A stretch of 64,000 nt of DNA from a virus. Location: positions 43,455 to 107,454 of the IMG/VR virus record IMGVR_UViG_3300032242_002636; one strand, 5' to 3'. This document shows, one piece after another, positions 40,881 through 50,900 of the stretch. Both the position numbers and the translations under genes were made by a program. The notes beneath the pieces were generated by a model. It was not told where the DNA came from. It made no database searches and was given only the letters and a program-made list of their open reading frames with translations. How positions within the stretch are numbered: the first letter of the stretch is position 1; every line of letters starts with the position of its first letter.

Positions 40881-41837
40881 GTGAATCAGATACCTTCAAA
40901 CTATCTTTTAGAGAAGTTTTACACTTATGCAGGTGCTCCTTCTTATAATAAGTTTACAAAGGTATATTGTGGATCTTGTCCTGTCTGTAGGGAAGGAAAA
41001 AGCTGGTTAAAGAAGAAGAGATTATTCTTTTATCCTACTACCAATAGCTTTTATTGTTTTAATTGTACTAAATCATGGAATTCATATACATGGTTGTATG
41101 CTGTAACAGGAATGACCAAAGAAGAAATCCATGCAGAAGTACGTTCTGGTGATTCTTCTCGTGATATCTCACAAGAGATAAACAAAAAGAAGACGTTCAA
41201 TCGTCAATCAATGCTTCTTCCTCATGATTCTATCAATTTAAATGAATTACAGCAGAGATCATATTATGGATCTAATGTATATGTTAAAGCAGCATTGGGA
41301 TATATTGAAAGAAGAAAGTTAAATACGGCAGTAAATCGAAATCCAGCTTATTATATAAGCTTAACTGATAATTTTCATAGTAATAGACTTTGTATTCCTT
41401 ACTATGATACGGATAAGAAGATAGTTTTTTATCAGACTCGTTCCTTGGATGGTACTGAACCTCGTTATCTAAATAAGGTAGGATGTGATAAGACTCTATT
41501 TGGTATTGAGCGAATAGATCCTAACCTAGATTATATATTCTTATTTGAAGGACCAATTGATGCAATGATGGTAAAGAATGGTGTTGCTGTAGCAGGGCTT
41601 ACGTTAACCGAATCTCAAAAAAGACAACTCGCACAATTCCCTTTTCATCAAAAGATATGGGTTTTGGATAATCCTAAAATGGATAAAGCAGCTAGTGATA
41701 ATACCAAAAAAATAACTATCGAAGGAGAGAAGGTATTTAGATGGCTAGACAAGCCATATAAAGACTTTAATGAATGGGCTGTGGCAGAAAATCTTAATGA
41801 AATTGACTATAATATTATTATAGAAAATTTATATTAA
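40881..41837 (+). CDS. gp61: DNA primase, gp61/DnaG-like
   Basis: The zinc-binding domain is CGSCPVC (30-36) with FYCFNC (58-62). The TOPRIM catalytic core carries FLFEGPIDAMMV near 218-229 (the conserved Glu) and KIWVLDNPKMD near 265 (the DxD-type site, here DNPKMD). Length 318 is close to T4 gp61 (342). It primes lagging-strand synthesis together with gp41. The GTG start is supported by its position relative to the promoter and by homologous spacing to the zinc motif. Confidence 0.88.
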   Translation: MNQIPSNYLLEKFYTYAGAPSYNKFTKVYCGSCPVCREGKSWLKKKRLFFYPTTNSFYCFNCTKSWNSYTWLYAVTGMTKEEIHAEVRSGDSSRDISQEINKKKTFNRQSMLLPHDSINLNELQQRSYYGSNVYVKAALGYIERRKLNTAVNRNPAYYISLTDNFHSNRLCIPYYDTDKKIVFYQTRSLDGTEPRYLNKVGCDKTLFGIERIDPNLDYIFLFEGPIDAMMVKNGVAVAGLTLTESQKRQLAQFPFHQKIWVLDNPKMDKAASDNTKKITIEGEKVFRWLDKPYKDFNEWAVAENLNEIDYNIIIENLY

Positions 41838-42487
41838 GCACTCTTTAGGTTTTCAGAATCTCGTAGCTTTTTTGGAGCCATGATAATGAATGAATTAAGA
41901 ACTTCTTTAAGTTTCTCAATTTCACCAGCGATACGAGTGATAGAATCAGAAGCCTTACGAGTTACACCACGGAGTAAACTTCCTGCCTTGTCGTTATCAG
42001 CAAGGATTTTGTGAAGTGATTCGGTTGAAGGATCATTTAAGAATTCAGCGAATTCATTGAGCTTACCAGACCAATCCTTGATCTTCTTGATACTTTCTGT
42101 TGAAATGTTAGGATCAAGACCTTCTATATCAAAGTTTTCTTTGTCTGTTTCTGGTTCTAATGATTTATCGAAATCTGCTTTTGTAGCATCAGGAGTAAAG
42201 TCTTTAGGAGCCTTTTGTTCTTCATCAGCAATATTTTCAGATGGAATATCAGCAACTTCCTCATCAGCTTCTTTTAAGAGATGAGAATAAAAACTACGAA
42301 CGAAGGGAAGATCCGCTTCAGTTAGATTTTGCTTCTTGATTATAGATTCGATGGATTCTTTCATATGTGGATTAGGAATTGGTAATATATTACTTACTAA
42401 AATTCTACTTATCTCCTTCTTTGCCTTTTTGCATACAGGAGGAATAGTTGTTTTAGGGCTTTTTAACTTGATTTTCTTCTTAGCCAT
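41834..42487 (-). CDS. Late-type hypothetical protein, 217 aa
   Basis: A basic N-terminus (KKKIKLKSPKTT) is followed by FVRSFYSHLLKEADEEVA, again an amphipathic LLKEA-type segment, then an acidic disordered stretch and two helical regions (IKKIKDWSGKLNEFAEFL; ITRIAGEIEKLKEVLNSFI). A GTAAATAT box 14 bases upstream suggests late expression. Stop shares TTAA with primase. Function unknown; scaffold or core proteins of the head look like this, but that is only a suggestion. Confidence 0.6.
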   Translation of the reverse strand: MAKKKIKLKSPKTTIPPVCKKAKKEISRILVSNILPIPNPHMKESIESIIKKQNLTEADLPFVRSFYSHLLKEADEEVADIPSENIADEEQKAPKDFTPDATKADFDKSLEPETDKENFDIEGLDPNISTESIKKIKDWSGKLNEFAEFLNDPSTESLHKILADNDKAGSLLRGVTRKASDSITRIAGEIEKLKEVLNSFIIMAPKKLRDSENLKSA

Positions 42488-42501
42488 GCGATAATATACT
42501 T

Positions 42502-42509
42502 ATATTTAC
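42502..42509 (-). promoter_or_regulatory. Late-promoter-like box GTAAATAT
   Basis: Minus strand GTAAATAT, 14 bases before the ATG at 42487. Confidence 0.5.
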
Positions 42510-42536
42510 TCCAAAATAGTTTAAATTATATAAAAT

Positions 42537-43208
42537 ATGAATGAAGAATATAAATTTATTATTGCAACACCACATTCTAGACAAGAATTTGCAGAAAAAA
42601 GTGCCATAGCCATTACTTTAGACAAATTAGGAATAGTTGCTGAGGTTCTTTATGACAATAAAGAAGGCTTAACAAAGATTTATAACAGATATATAACCGA
42701 AGAATACAGAGGCAAAAAGCTAATTTTTGTACATGATGATGTACTCATAGAAGATTTATTCCTTATAGACAAGCTTAATCTGGCTTTTGAGAAGTTTGAT
42801 GTTGTTGGATTAGCTGGAGCAAAGCAATGCGATCTAAATGCACCTATGATGGCATGGCATTTAATGGCTCCTAAAGAGAGTTATGTAGGTGAGGTAGCTC
42901 ATAGCAAGGATGGAATAAACTGGACAACAGTTTTTGGACAAACTCCATCAAGAGCATTGATGATTGATGGTCTTTTTATTGCTGTTAATGTTGGTAAATT
43001 ACTTGATACCAACACTCGTTTTGATGAAGATTTTGATTTTCATCATTATGATATATCATTCTGCTTGATTGCTAATAGAAATAAGCTTAAGATAGGTGTA
43101 TATCCAATCAGAGTTGTACATTTTGGTTTGGGAGACAGTATGATGTCACCTGAATGGAATAAAAGCCAAGTTATATTCAAAAACAAGTATTCTAAATTAA
43201 CAAATTAA
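42537..43208 (+). CDS. Glycosyltransferase, GT2-like (Glyco_tranf_2_5 type), 223 aa
   Basis: KLIFVHDDVLIED (near 60-72) is the metal site, followed by FDVVGLAGAKQCD, PMMAWHLMAP, GEVAHSKDG, MIDGLFIAV and the closing FDEDFDFHHYDISFCLIA with GVYPIRVVHFG. This series is characteristic of a family often found in phages and capsule loci. All acidic residues are present. It starts a rightward block; a weak TTTACT-N16-TATATA promoter precedes it. Acceptor unknown. Confidence 0.82.
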   Translation: MNEEYKFIIATPHSRQEFAEKSAIAITLDKLGIVAEVLYDNKEGLTKIYNRYITEEYRGKKLIFVHDDVLIEDLFLIDKLNLAFEKFDVVGLAGAKQCDLNAPMMAWHLMAPKESYVGEVAHSKDGINWTTVFGQTPSRALMIDGLFIAVNVGKLLDTNTRFDEDFDFHHYDISFCLIANRNKLKIGVYPIRVVHFGLGDSMMSPEWNKSQVIFKNKYSKLTN

Positions 43209-43600
43209 TGGTAAAGAAGTCATTTAATAACGATCTTTTTGGGTATCTTGATTGGATACTAAAAAAAAGAGGAGCAGAACCTTCTGAACAGAGTATTCCT
43301 TATCCTTTTTTAGTCAATAGATGGCTTTCTATGGCAGATCCTTTAATAGCACAAATAGTAAATGCTACTACAAATAAATGGATAGTAGAAAATGGCATTG
43401 CAACCGATGGTGTTATGATGGGAAAATTCTTTAGAGTAATTTTACCTAAGTTTACAGGGAAAATTAACTATATTAAAAAAGCATTTAAGGAAAAAGATCA
43501 CGAAGACTCTTCAAATATTGCACAAAATATGCAACTCTCTATTAGAGAAATAGAAATATACGAAAAAACACTTGCAGAAATTAAAAAGACTGTTAAATAA
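43208..43600 (+). CDS. Possible clamp-loader small subunit, gp62-like
   Basis: The arrangement IPYPFLVNRWLSMADPLIAQIVNATTNKW..., then FFRVILPKFTGKINYIKK and a final helix REIEIYEKTLAEIKK follows the layout of short gp62 proteins in divergent T4-like phages (FxVNRxLS, a KxxxYIKK-like middle, and a helical end). No catalytic motif is expected. If right, gp62 and gp44 genes are 19 kb apart, whereas in T4 they are adjacent. Alternative: an unrelated small protein. Confidence 0.5.
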   Translation: MVKKSFNNDLFGYLDWILKKRGAEPSEQSIPYPFLVNRWLSMADPLIAQIVNATTNKWIVENGIATDGVMMGKFFRVILPKFTGKINYIKKAFKEKDHEDSSNIAQNMQLSIREIEIYEKTLAEIKKTVK

Positions 43601-43605
43601 AACAT

Positions 43606-44019
43606 ATGATACAAAGACCCGAATTAGAAGATAGAATTGGTGGATTAGTGCAGATTGATGACTATAAAGGAAGTAACTTTGAGTTAGATGGATGGGAACT
43701 GACATCAGTATTAGATGATATTTTAATGGTTCAGTTCGTTGATATCAACGAAGATGGTGATATGGTAAAGCGTGGAAGCATGTGGGTTCCTATTAATGCT
43801 GTAAATCATGTATGGAGAATCGGTAGAGTGCTTTTAGCTGGACCAAATTGTAAAACAGTTAAGGAAGGAGATCATATAGTATTCCCTAATGACAGAGGAA
43901 TACAAGTTTCAAATCTTAATGGATTGAAACATATTGTCTTCTTGAATGAAGCAAGAATTTTTGGTATTTGCAAAACAAAAACTACCGAAGATACTGCTAA
44001 GAAGTCTAAGAAAAAGTAA
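43606..44019 (+). CDS. GroES-like co-chaperonin, gp31-like
   Basis: The strand pattern DDILMVQFVDINEDGD, then GRVLLAGPNCKTVKEGDHIVF and FLNEARIFGIC, matches Cpn10/GroES proteins (VLAVGPG..VKxGDxVxF, then ExDILAVI). T4 gp31 replaces host GroES to let GroEL fold the major capsid protein. The mobile-loop region would be KRGSMWVPINAVNHV. N-terminal 30 residues and a basic C-terminal tail are additions. Acts in the cytoplasm with host GroEL. Confidence 0.65.
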   Translation: MIQRPELEDRIGGLVQIDDYKGSNFELDGWELTSVLDDILMVQFVDINEDGDMVKRGSMWVPINAVNHVWRIGRVLLAGPNCKTVKEGDHIVFPNDRGIQVSNLNGLKHIVFLNEARIFGICKTKTTEDTAKKSKKK

Positions 44020-44403
44020 GTGAAATTATCTTGGGATGGTCTCTATAATTTATGTCAGGTAAACTTGGTTGAAATAAAGTTTACTAGAAGACTACAATTT
44101 ATAGGTAGACCTCCTTCCCGAAGAATGTTAGCTACTTTAGATGGACAATTATTAAATTCAAAAGAAGGAATGGAAATTTTAAATTTTAAACCACCGATGA
44201 GAAGTCCTGCCTATGATGCTAAATCAAAAGGACTATTAACTGTTTGGGATTTACTATTCCAAGATTGGAGAAACATTCCTGTTACTAATTGTGATGTTAT
44301 AGCAACGGTTCCTAGTAGACCTCCTGATAAATTTTGGGAATACTTTAACAAAGTTATTGGTAAAATGTCAGCAGCACAAAAAGCTGCATTTGTAGATAGA
44401 TGA
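44020..44403 (+). CDS. Conserved T4-like phage protein, SH3/Sm-like fold candidate, 127 aa
   Basis: Starts with GTG directly after the GroES-like stop. Sequence VNLVEIKFTRRLQFIGRPPSRRML, then LNFKPPMRSPAYDAKSKGLL and VWDLLFQDWRNIPVTNC, resembles the small WYL_2 (formerly DUF2693) family of T4-like phages as I recall it. The function of that family is unknown to me. The basic, Arg-rich strands would suit nucleic-acid binding. Overlaps the next gene by 4 bases. Confidence 0.6.
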   Translation: MKLSWDGLYNLCQVNLVEIKFTRRLQFIGRPPSRRMLATLDGQLLNSKEGMEILNFKPPMRSPAYDAKSKGLLTVWDLLFQDWRNIPVTNCDVIATVPSRPPDKFWEYFNKVIGKMSAAQKAAFVDR

Positions 44404-44759
44404 ATATTACCAAAACTCCAATTGAAGAAGCTTGTAAGTTTTTGTTGCAAAAAACTATGACTCTGGAACTTAATAATAAAGTTCATAAGCAGGGAAAATT
44501 GATTCTTTTTTATCAAAAGAATTTTTACTTGACTTTTATTATGGATACTGTTAAAAAGAAGAAAGAAAAGATAGAAATACCCATTCCTTTTGAGGTAGAA
44601 ATACATGAAGAAGATAACTTGGTATATTTCGATTATAGATTGAAAACGCTTGCCAAACATGCTCCTGAAGTAGAAAATTACCTCAAAGTATATTCATCAA
44701 AGAAAACCTCAAACAAATTTTGGAATGCAATTTTGACAATAGATGCAAAACTCAAATAA
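44400..44759 (+). CDS. Hypothetical protein, 119 aa
   Basis: Not recognised. An alpha/beta layout: helix (EEACKFLLQKTMTLEL), strands (KLILFYQKNFYLTFI) and a second strand pair (IPIPFEVEIHEEDNLVYFDY), then a basic C-terminal helix. Sits between two other small genes in a tightly packed early-type block, overlapping the GTG-started gene by 4 bases. Confidence 0.55.
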   Translation: MNITKTPIEEACKFLLQKTMTLELNNKVHKQGKLILFYQKNFYLTFIMDTVKKKKEKIEIPIPFEVEIHEEDNLVYFDYRLKTLAKHAPEVENYLKVYSSKKTSNKFWNAILTIDAKLK

Positions 44760-44760
44760 A

Positions 44761-45000
44761 ATGTTAATGTATAGTGTTTTTTCTGGAAATTTTTATGATA
44801 TTCCAGAAAAAGATTTTCCCTTAATGGATGTAGGTCAGCTTCCTTTAATCAAAAAGCCTTCCTCTAATTGTCCTAAATGCCACGGAAGAGGACATACAGG
44901 TAGAGATACACAAACATTTGGATATTCTGTATGTTCTTGTGTACGAAAGGTGATAAACCATGATATAATTAGACATGCTGAAAACATTACCATTGGTTGA
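44761..45000 (+). CDS. Small zinc-finger-like protein, 79 aa
   Basis: CPKCHGRGHTGRD with a second pair CSC (near residues 37-61) could bind zinc, a pattern reminiscent of DnaJ-type cysteine repeats (CxxCxGxG). The N-terminal YSVFSGNFYDIPEKDFPLMD and GQLPLIKKP motif looks conserved. ATG at 44761 follows the previous stop directly; an alternative ATG at 44743 adds six residues. Function unknown. Confidence 0.6.
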   Translation: MLMYSVFSGNFYDIPEKDFPLMDVGQLPLIKKPSSNCPKCHGRGHTGRDTQTFGYSVCSCVRKVINHDIIRHAENITIG

Positions 45001-46648
45001 TTACCTAGAGACCTTCCCATCTGATTCAGAGGCACGACCTCAACAAAAACAAGCTCTTGAAAAGATAGCTAGAGTATTCTCTAGCGGTAAAAAGTTTGTA
45101 ATTGCTTGTCTTCCTACAGGATCAGGTAAGTCTCATATTGCCGCCGCTGTTGCAAGGTCAGCAAGTCCTATTTGTGAGCGTAAAAAACAGATTATAAGCA
45201 CATATGCTGTTTATGATAAAGATCGTGATGGTGCATACAAATATGAAGATGATTTTCTTTCTGGTGATTCTTTTGGAAGTTATATTTTAACTGTAACTAA
45301 ATCTCTTCAGGATCAATACAAAGAACTTTTTCCTGATTTGGTTATAGCAAAGGGAAAGAATAATTATAATTGTGATATAGATCCTAATGTAACAGTAGAT
45401 TTTGCTCCTTGTTTACATTCTCCCAAGATTAAAGAAAAGTGTTTTGCGGCTAATAGATGTCCTTATTATATTGCAAGGAATGAGGCATTCATGTCTATTG
45501 ATCCTATTTTAAATTATAGGGCATTTATTTCTTTACCTGCCTTTTTAAGAAGAAGAGAAATTTATATTTGTGACGAAGCAAGTGATTTAGAGGCTGAATT
45601 AGTGGGACAGTATTCCATTACAATCAATTATTCACAGCTTGCGTCTGAAGGTATTGATTATAACAAGCTCTACAGCGATGATAGTGATACTGCATTCAAA
45701 TGGCTTCAGGATGTTTATATCAAAACCAAGAATGAACTTGATAGTCTTAAGACCAGAATATCCAATATGGCTAAGAATGACTCTTCTACAGCTATTAAAG
45801 CAAAGGAAATACAAAGACTTGGTAAATTAAATGGATTGGTGAGTTCCATTGAAGAAGTCATCAGCGTATGGGATGAATGTGAATACTTGGTAGAAAATAG
45901 AGATTCAGAAAAAATCACATTTGTTCCTTATGACATTAAACCTTTGGCTAGAAAGATATTTAATGGTGCGGATATGATTCTTATGATGTCTGCTACCATT
46001 ACAAATCCACAGGAATTTGCCAAGAGTCTAGGTATTACCGAAAATGAATATGAGTATATAGAGATTCCTTCTGGTTTTGATCCTAAAATGTCTCCTATTA
46101 AGTCTACAAGAAAATATAGCCTTTCATATAAGACTAATAATAAAGATCTTCCTCATATCATAGATTCTGCTATTCAGATTTGTGATAATCACAAAGGAGA
46201 AAAGGGGATTATCCATACCCATACCAATCAAATAACCCAAGCTTTGAGAAATAGAGTAGGAAACAATAGTAGGTTCTTGTTCAGGGATATTGGAACTACC
46301 AATGAGCAAATTATCTCTGAACATAGGGACAGAATTAATGATGATACCATTCTCGTAAGTCCTTCCTTGGACACAGGAATTAGTTTAGATGGAGACTTAG
46401 GGAGATTTCAGATTATTTTAAAGGCTCCTTTCCTTCCTCTAAATTCAAAGAGAATTAAAAAGATATACGATAAGAATAAAAAGTATTATATCATGAAAAT
46501 GTTAGATAATCTGGTTCAGATGTGTGGTAGATGTACTAGATCAGCCGAAGATCACTCTGTTACCTATATATTAGATGGTAATGCAGTTACATCTATTCTA
46601 GATAATAAAAGATATTTGCCTAAACACTTCTTAGAACGACTTGTATGA
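44975..46648 (+). CDS. XPD/DinG-type SF2 helicase with Fe-S cysteines
   Basis: LPTGSGKSH (46-54, Walker A) and ICDEAS (198-203, DEAH-type) make the first motor domain. Between them four cysteines (C133, C146, C156, C162) are spaced like the 4Fe-4S ligands of XPD and DinG helicases, which separate strands 5' to 3'. MMSATI is motif III, and QMCGRCTRS with the preceding SLDTGISL are motifs VI and V. Length 557 is compact. It may resolve R-loops or forks. The start overlaps the zinc-finger-like gene by 26 bases. Confidence 0.85.
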   Translation: MLKTLPLVDYLETFPSDSEARPQQKQALEKIARVFSSGKKFVIACLPTGSGKSHIAAAVARSASPICERKKQIISTYAVYDKDRDGAYKYEDDFLSGDSFGSYILTVTKSLQDQYKELFPDLVIAKGKNNYNCDIDPNVTVDFAPCLHSPKIKEKCFAANRCPYYIARNEAFMSIDPILNYRAFISLPAFLRRREIYICDEASDLEAELVGQYSITINYSQLASEGIDYNKLYSDDSDTAFKWLQDVYIKTKNELDSLKTRISNMAKNDSSTAIKAKEIQRLGKLNGLVSSIEEVISVWDECEYLVENRDSEKITFVPYDIKPLARKIFNGADMILMMSATITNPQEFAKSLGITENEYEYIEIPSGFDPKMSPIKSTRKYSLSYKTNNKDLPHIIDSAIQICDNHKGEKGIIHTHTNQITQALRNRVGNNSRFLFRDIGTTNEQIISEHRDRINDDTILVSPSLDTGISLDGDLGRFQIILKAPFLPLNSKRIKKIYDKNKKYYIMKMLDNLVQMCGRCTRSAEDHSVTYILDGNAVTSILDNKRYLPKHFLERLV

Positions 46649-46649
46649 A

Positions 46650-46657
46650 GTAAATAT
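46650..46657 (+). promoter_or_regulatory. Late-promoter-like box GTAAATAT
   Basis: Five bases before the GTG at 46663; marks the switch from early-type to structural genes in this block. Confidence 0.55.
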
Positions 46658-46662
46658 TAAAG

Positions 46663-47358
46663 GTGAAGAACTATACCTTTAATTTTGAAGTACAGACGCT
46701 GTTAGAACAGTTCGTAGCGGCTTTTAATGATATTATCATTAAAAGATATGATAATAACAAAACATTAATATCTCCTACAAGTGGTCATAAGGTTAGTTTT
46801 GTTTATGCTCCAAAGCAAAGAGTATATGATACTCTCAATACACCATCTCCCGGTGGTTTAACTGTACCTGCTGTTGCTGTAACCATAGCAAGTGTTTCTA
46901 GAGACAATGCTAGAGTATTTAATAAGTTAGATGGATTCACTGTTCCTAATATAGATCTTGATAATGGTGATTACTTAAAGAGTATTCCACAACCAGTTCC
47001 TGTTAATATTGGAGTTAACATGACAATTGTTACAAAGTATCAATCTGATATGGATCAGATTATTACTAATTTTACTCCTTATTGTGATCCATATATTATT
47101 ATTTCATGGAAGCTTCCATTTGCAAAGAATTATGAAATAAGATCAGAAGTTCTATGGAGTGGACAGATAAATCTTAATTATCCAACAGATATAGGACCAA
47201 CACAGCCATATAGAGTATCTGCTGATACATCTTTTACAATTAAAGGTTGGTTGTTTAAGAAAACAGATCAGGTTGTTAAGAAAATTTATACAATTAATGC
47301 AGACTTTTTTGATTCTACTAATCCACAACAAGATTCTATTCTATTAACCGAACTCTAA
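46663..47358 (+). CDS. gp15: Tail sheath stabilizer/completion protein, gp15-like
   Basis: gp15 caps the tail and joins it to the head. The protein shows the gp15 layout: QTLLEQFVAAFNDIIIKRY near the start, VSFVYAPKQRVYDTL, PVNIGVNMTIVTKYQSDMDQI near 115-135 (T4: a matching TRYEDDMFQI), then NFTPYCDPYIIISW and the closing VSADTSFTIKGWLF (T4: LTFEVNGWMY). Start is GTG. Length 231 versus 272 in T4, lacking the C-terminal tail. Confidence 0.72.
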   Translation: MKNYTFNFEVQTLLEQFVAAFNDIIIKRYDNNKTLISPTSGHKVSFVYAPKQRVYDTLNTPSPGGLTVPAVAVTIASVSRDNARVFNKLDGFTVPNIDLDNGDYLKSIPQPVPVNIGVNMTIVTKYQSDMDQIITNFTPYCDPYIIISWKLPFAKNYEIRSEVLWSGQINLNYPTDIGPTQPYRVSADTSFTIKGWLFKKTDQVVKKIYTINADFFDSTNPQQDSILLTEL

Positions 47359-47361
47359 AAT

Positions 47362-47853
47362 ATGGAAAAAGTCTCTTTTTACGCAAAACCTAGTGCTACT
47401 GATATAAAGCCTTATAGTCTTTATGTTTTGTCTTTACCACTTTCATCATCACAGTCTAAAACTGTTAATCTTCTTGGTAAAAGTTTTTTATTACCAAGAA
47501 ATTTATATTTAAGTGCAGCTGATATAGAATTATATAATGGACTTAGTTATAGTTATTTCAATCCATTCTCTTCATTTCCTAACTTATCAGAAAATAATCC
47601 CGGTTTTACTGCCTATGCAGTTCCTGAATTTACATTAATAGGTGATACTAAAATTATTTTTAATATACCTAATGAATTTTTTAATTATATTCTTCAAAAA
47701 GAAGGATATAGTACATATATTGATATAATAATAGAAAACGAAGCTGGATATGGTTTGTTATCTAGAGATAGCTATTCATATTCTATTAGTTCTTGGAGTG
47801 GATTTATTCCTTATCAAAAACCAAGTATAAATGGATTTTTACTTTTTAATTGA
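47362..47853 (+). CDS. Hypothetical strand-rich structural protein, 163 aa
   Basis: Not recognised. Aromatic and Ser-rich with strands such as SYSYFNPFSSFP and YIDIIIENEAGYGLLS, compatible with an Ig-like or IPT-type domain. It is 3 bases after gp15 and before the large fibre genes, so a virion component is likely. No signal peptide. Confidence 0.55.
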   Translation: MEKVSFYAKPSATDIKPYSLYVLSLPLSSSQSKTVNLLGKSFLLPRNLYLSAADIELYNGLSYSYFNPFSSFPNLSENNPGFTAYAVPEFTLIGDTKIIFNIPNEFFNYILQKEGYSTYIDIIIENEAGYGLLSRDSYSYSISSWSGFIPYQKPSINGFLLFN

Positions 47854-47892
47854 TTTTTAATCAAATACTACAAGATAAATGAGGTATTATCC

Positions 47893-47900
47893 ATAAATAT
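47893..47900 (+). promoter_or_regulatory. Late-promoter-like box ATAAATAT
   Basis: Five bases before the ATG at 47906 of the 1129-residue fibre protein. Confidence 0.55.
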
Positions 47901-47905
47901 TGTTA

Positions 47906-50900
47906 ATGTCTGCTACGTTTAGTATATACAATATTTTATCTGCTACCTACTGGAAACCAGTGGATTTTAATGTAGTTGGGGAGCAATTTGATGTCAAAAA
48001 GACACCTTTGCTTCTTGATAATGGGATGTATTTTTATTTACATAATGTATTATCTGATCCTATAGATTTTACTTTTAATAGAAAAACAGGAACATTTCTA
48101 TCAAGTATAATATACAATTCATATTTTTTAAAAAATAAGAAAAATCCAAAATTAGTAGATAATTTGACAAAGATTGAATCTCCTATTGCTACTTTATCTG
48201 GTAATATAGTAACCTTTTACAATTCAAATTCTTCTTTACCTAATAATCCTACTGTTTTAAAAGATACTCTTGGTACTATTTTTGGTAAAAATGATGTTTT
48301 TACGTTTTATTTTGAAGAAAATAATAAAGTAAGCATAAAAAATAAACTAGGAAATGTTCTTACTGCTGATTTTTTTGGTACTAATGGCTTAAAATTTAAA
48401 TCTCAAATATATCCACCTGCACAAACACAACTTTTTGATTACTTTTTAGGAGAATCATCTATTATTTTATTTAAATCTAATACAAATTATACAAATATAG
48501 TAACAAGAAATACAGATAATATATATGTATTAAGTTCTGTAAATTTAACAAATAATAACATTTTACCTAATGATGCAATTTTTAATTTTATTTCTTATAA
48601 GAAAAATTTAATAGATTTTGAAAATGATGTTTCTGACAGTTTTATGGTAAAATATAAAACAAATCCAATAATCTATGAAAATATTTTGGATGTTGATTAT
48701 AATTTTTCTAATAATAATTTATTGTCACAAAATTATCTTGGTCTTTTCCCTGTAGAAAATCCCAACATAACCGATGTGGATTGTGTTTATGATTTACAAG
48801 TACATGGTTTGAAAAATTATCAAACTCCTGAATATAAATACACAACAGCAAATCCCTTAACAGGCATATCTTCCTCAATAAGAAGATTATATAATAAGAT
48901 ATACACAGGAACTAATCAACTTAATGGTTATGATAAAGTTTATCTGGGATATAGTGCAGATACAAAAGAATATAATTTCAAAGTAAATCAAGAAACTCCT
49001 TTTTATTATCCATCTACTTGTAAAAGAGTTACACTTCAAAATTCTGGACTTATAGAAGATGGTGCTACAGCAGGTGAATTGCCATTTACTTCTGATCGTA
49101 TTTATATTTATAGAAAAAATTATGAAGAAACAATTCCCGGTCAACCACAACCAAAAAGTATAACTAAATATGACAATGTTTGGCTTTGTTCTTGGTTATC
49201 TGGTTCTAATTTAGGTCATAAAATTTGGCTAGATAGATACTATAATGCTGCTTACTATACTTTAGATCAAGCATTAACTGCAAAAGCAGTTGTTTATAAT
49301 CCTGCTTTATATGCTGATAAACCATTTACATATGATGTTCCTTCTACAATTATTCTAGAACCTGGTGTTCTTTACAAATACAATAGAACAGGTCAGGAAA
49401 GCAGTAAACAATTTTTATCTTATCTGGATCAAGATAAAAATTTACCAAATGGTGCAAAATTATTGAGTATAACTAATTGGTCTTCTGCTGTTTTAGTAGA
49501 TGATTCTAAATATCATAATAACGGATTAACCTTCTTTAATATTTCTGAAAATTTAAATGGTAATTATTGGAAATTGGATGGAACAAATCATGCAGTATTT
49601 CCATCAAAATCTTCACTTTTACAAAAGTCAAGACTTACTGTTTCCATGTGGATTAATGTGAATGATTGGTCTAATATATATGGAGATCAAGTATTTGGAA
49701 ATTATTACGATAGTGGTTTTGGATTAGTTAATGAAGGTGCTTTAAGTGCTCCTATATTAACTATAACCAATGTAGGATCAGCAGTAGCATATAATATAAA
49801 TTATAAATTTACAAAACTTTCTGAGATACCTCTTCCTGCTAATAAAAATTCTGAATATACTTTTATACAAAGACTACCTGATTATAGTTATTGGGTATTT
49901 GATTCAAAAAATAAAACAGGAGTTAAATACAATGCAATTAATAATATCATAGGAGGTCTTTCTAGTTTAAATACAAAACTCAGTGGAATAGATCAAATAG
50001 AAATTGATGCATATCAAAATTTTTATTTCTATGATAATACAATTAAATCATATATAAAAACAGATGGTAATGGCAATTTTATTGAACAAAATTATTTCTC
50101 ATTGACTTCTGGTTTTAATAGAATAGAAATAGATAATCAAACTAATGATGTGATTGGTATATACGGAAATGCATCTGTAATTGATAACTATAATAACATA
50201 TGGGAAGTTGTCGGTGGTAATTTATATAAGAACAGACAAGTATTTGCAAACATAGGTACAACACAACAATTGACATGTGATTCTAAAAATAATATTTGGA
50301 TATCACATAATCAAGATACAATTTCAAAGTTAAACACAATTACAGGATTGTTCGAATTCTCATTTAGAATAGGTAGAAATTCGTCAGCAGAATTAAATCC
50401 TTGTAAATCACAAGAAAGATTTCGTTATATAGATTTTGTTAAAGTACCAAAAGGAAATACAGAAACATGTGATAAGAGCGTAGTATATCAAGATAATTTA
50501 ATTATTGTTGATGTAAGAGATAATGAAATTTATGTATTAGATCAAACAGGAAATTTTTTATCTAAACTTGATATAAGAGGCTTACTATCAAATCCAAAAA
50601 TTTTATTAAATTTTTATGCAAAGGGAGATTTTACAGGATATCAATATCTTAGAAAATTTGGAGGAAATGTAAAAAGACTTTCTTGGAAGTTTAAAATATC
50701 AGAACCTAATGGTAAAAATTCTAAGCTATTATCACTTAACTATGCTGTAAGTTCACTACCTAAAGGATGGCATCATTTCTCATTTGTTTTTGATTCATTA
50801 AAAGGAAATGCAAAATACTACATAGATTCTATACCAGTAGATAGTGTATCATTTACTCCTTTTAAATATCAATTGTACTATGATTACAGATCTTCATTAT

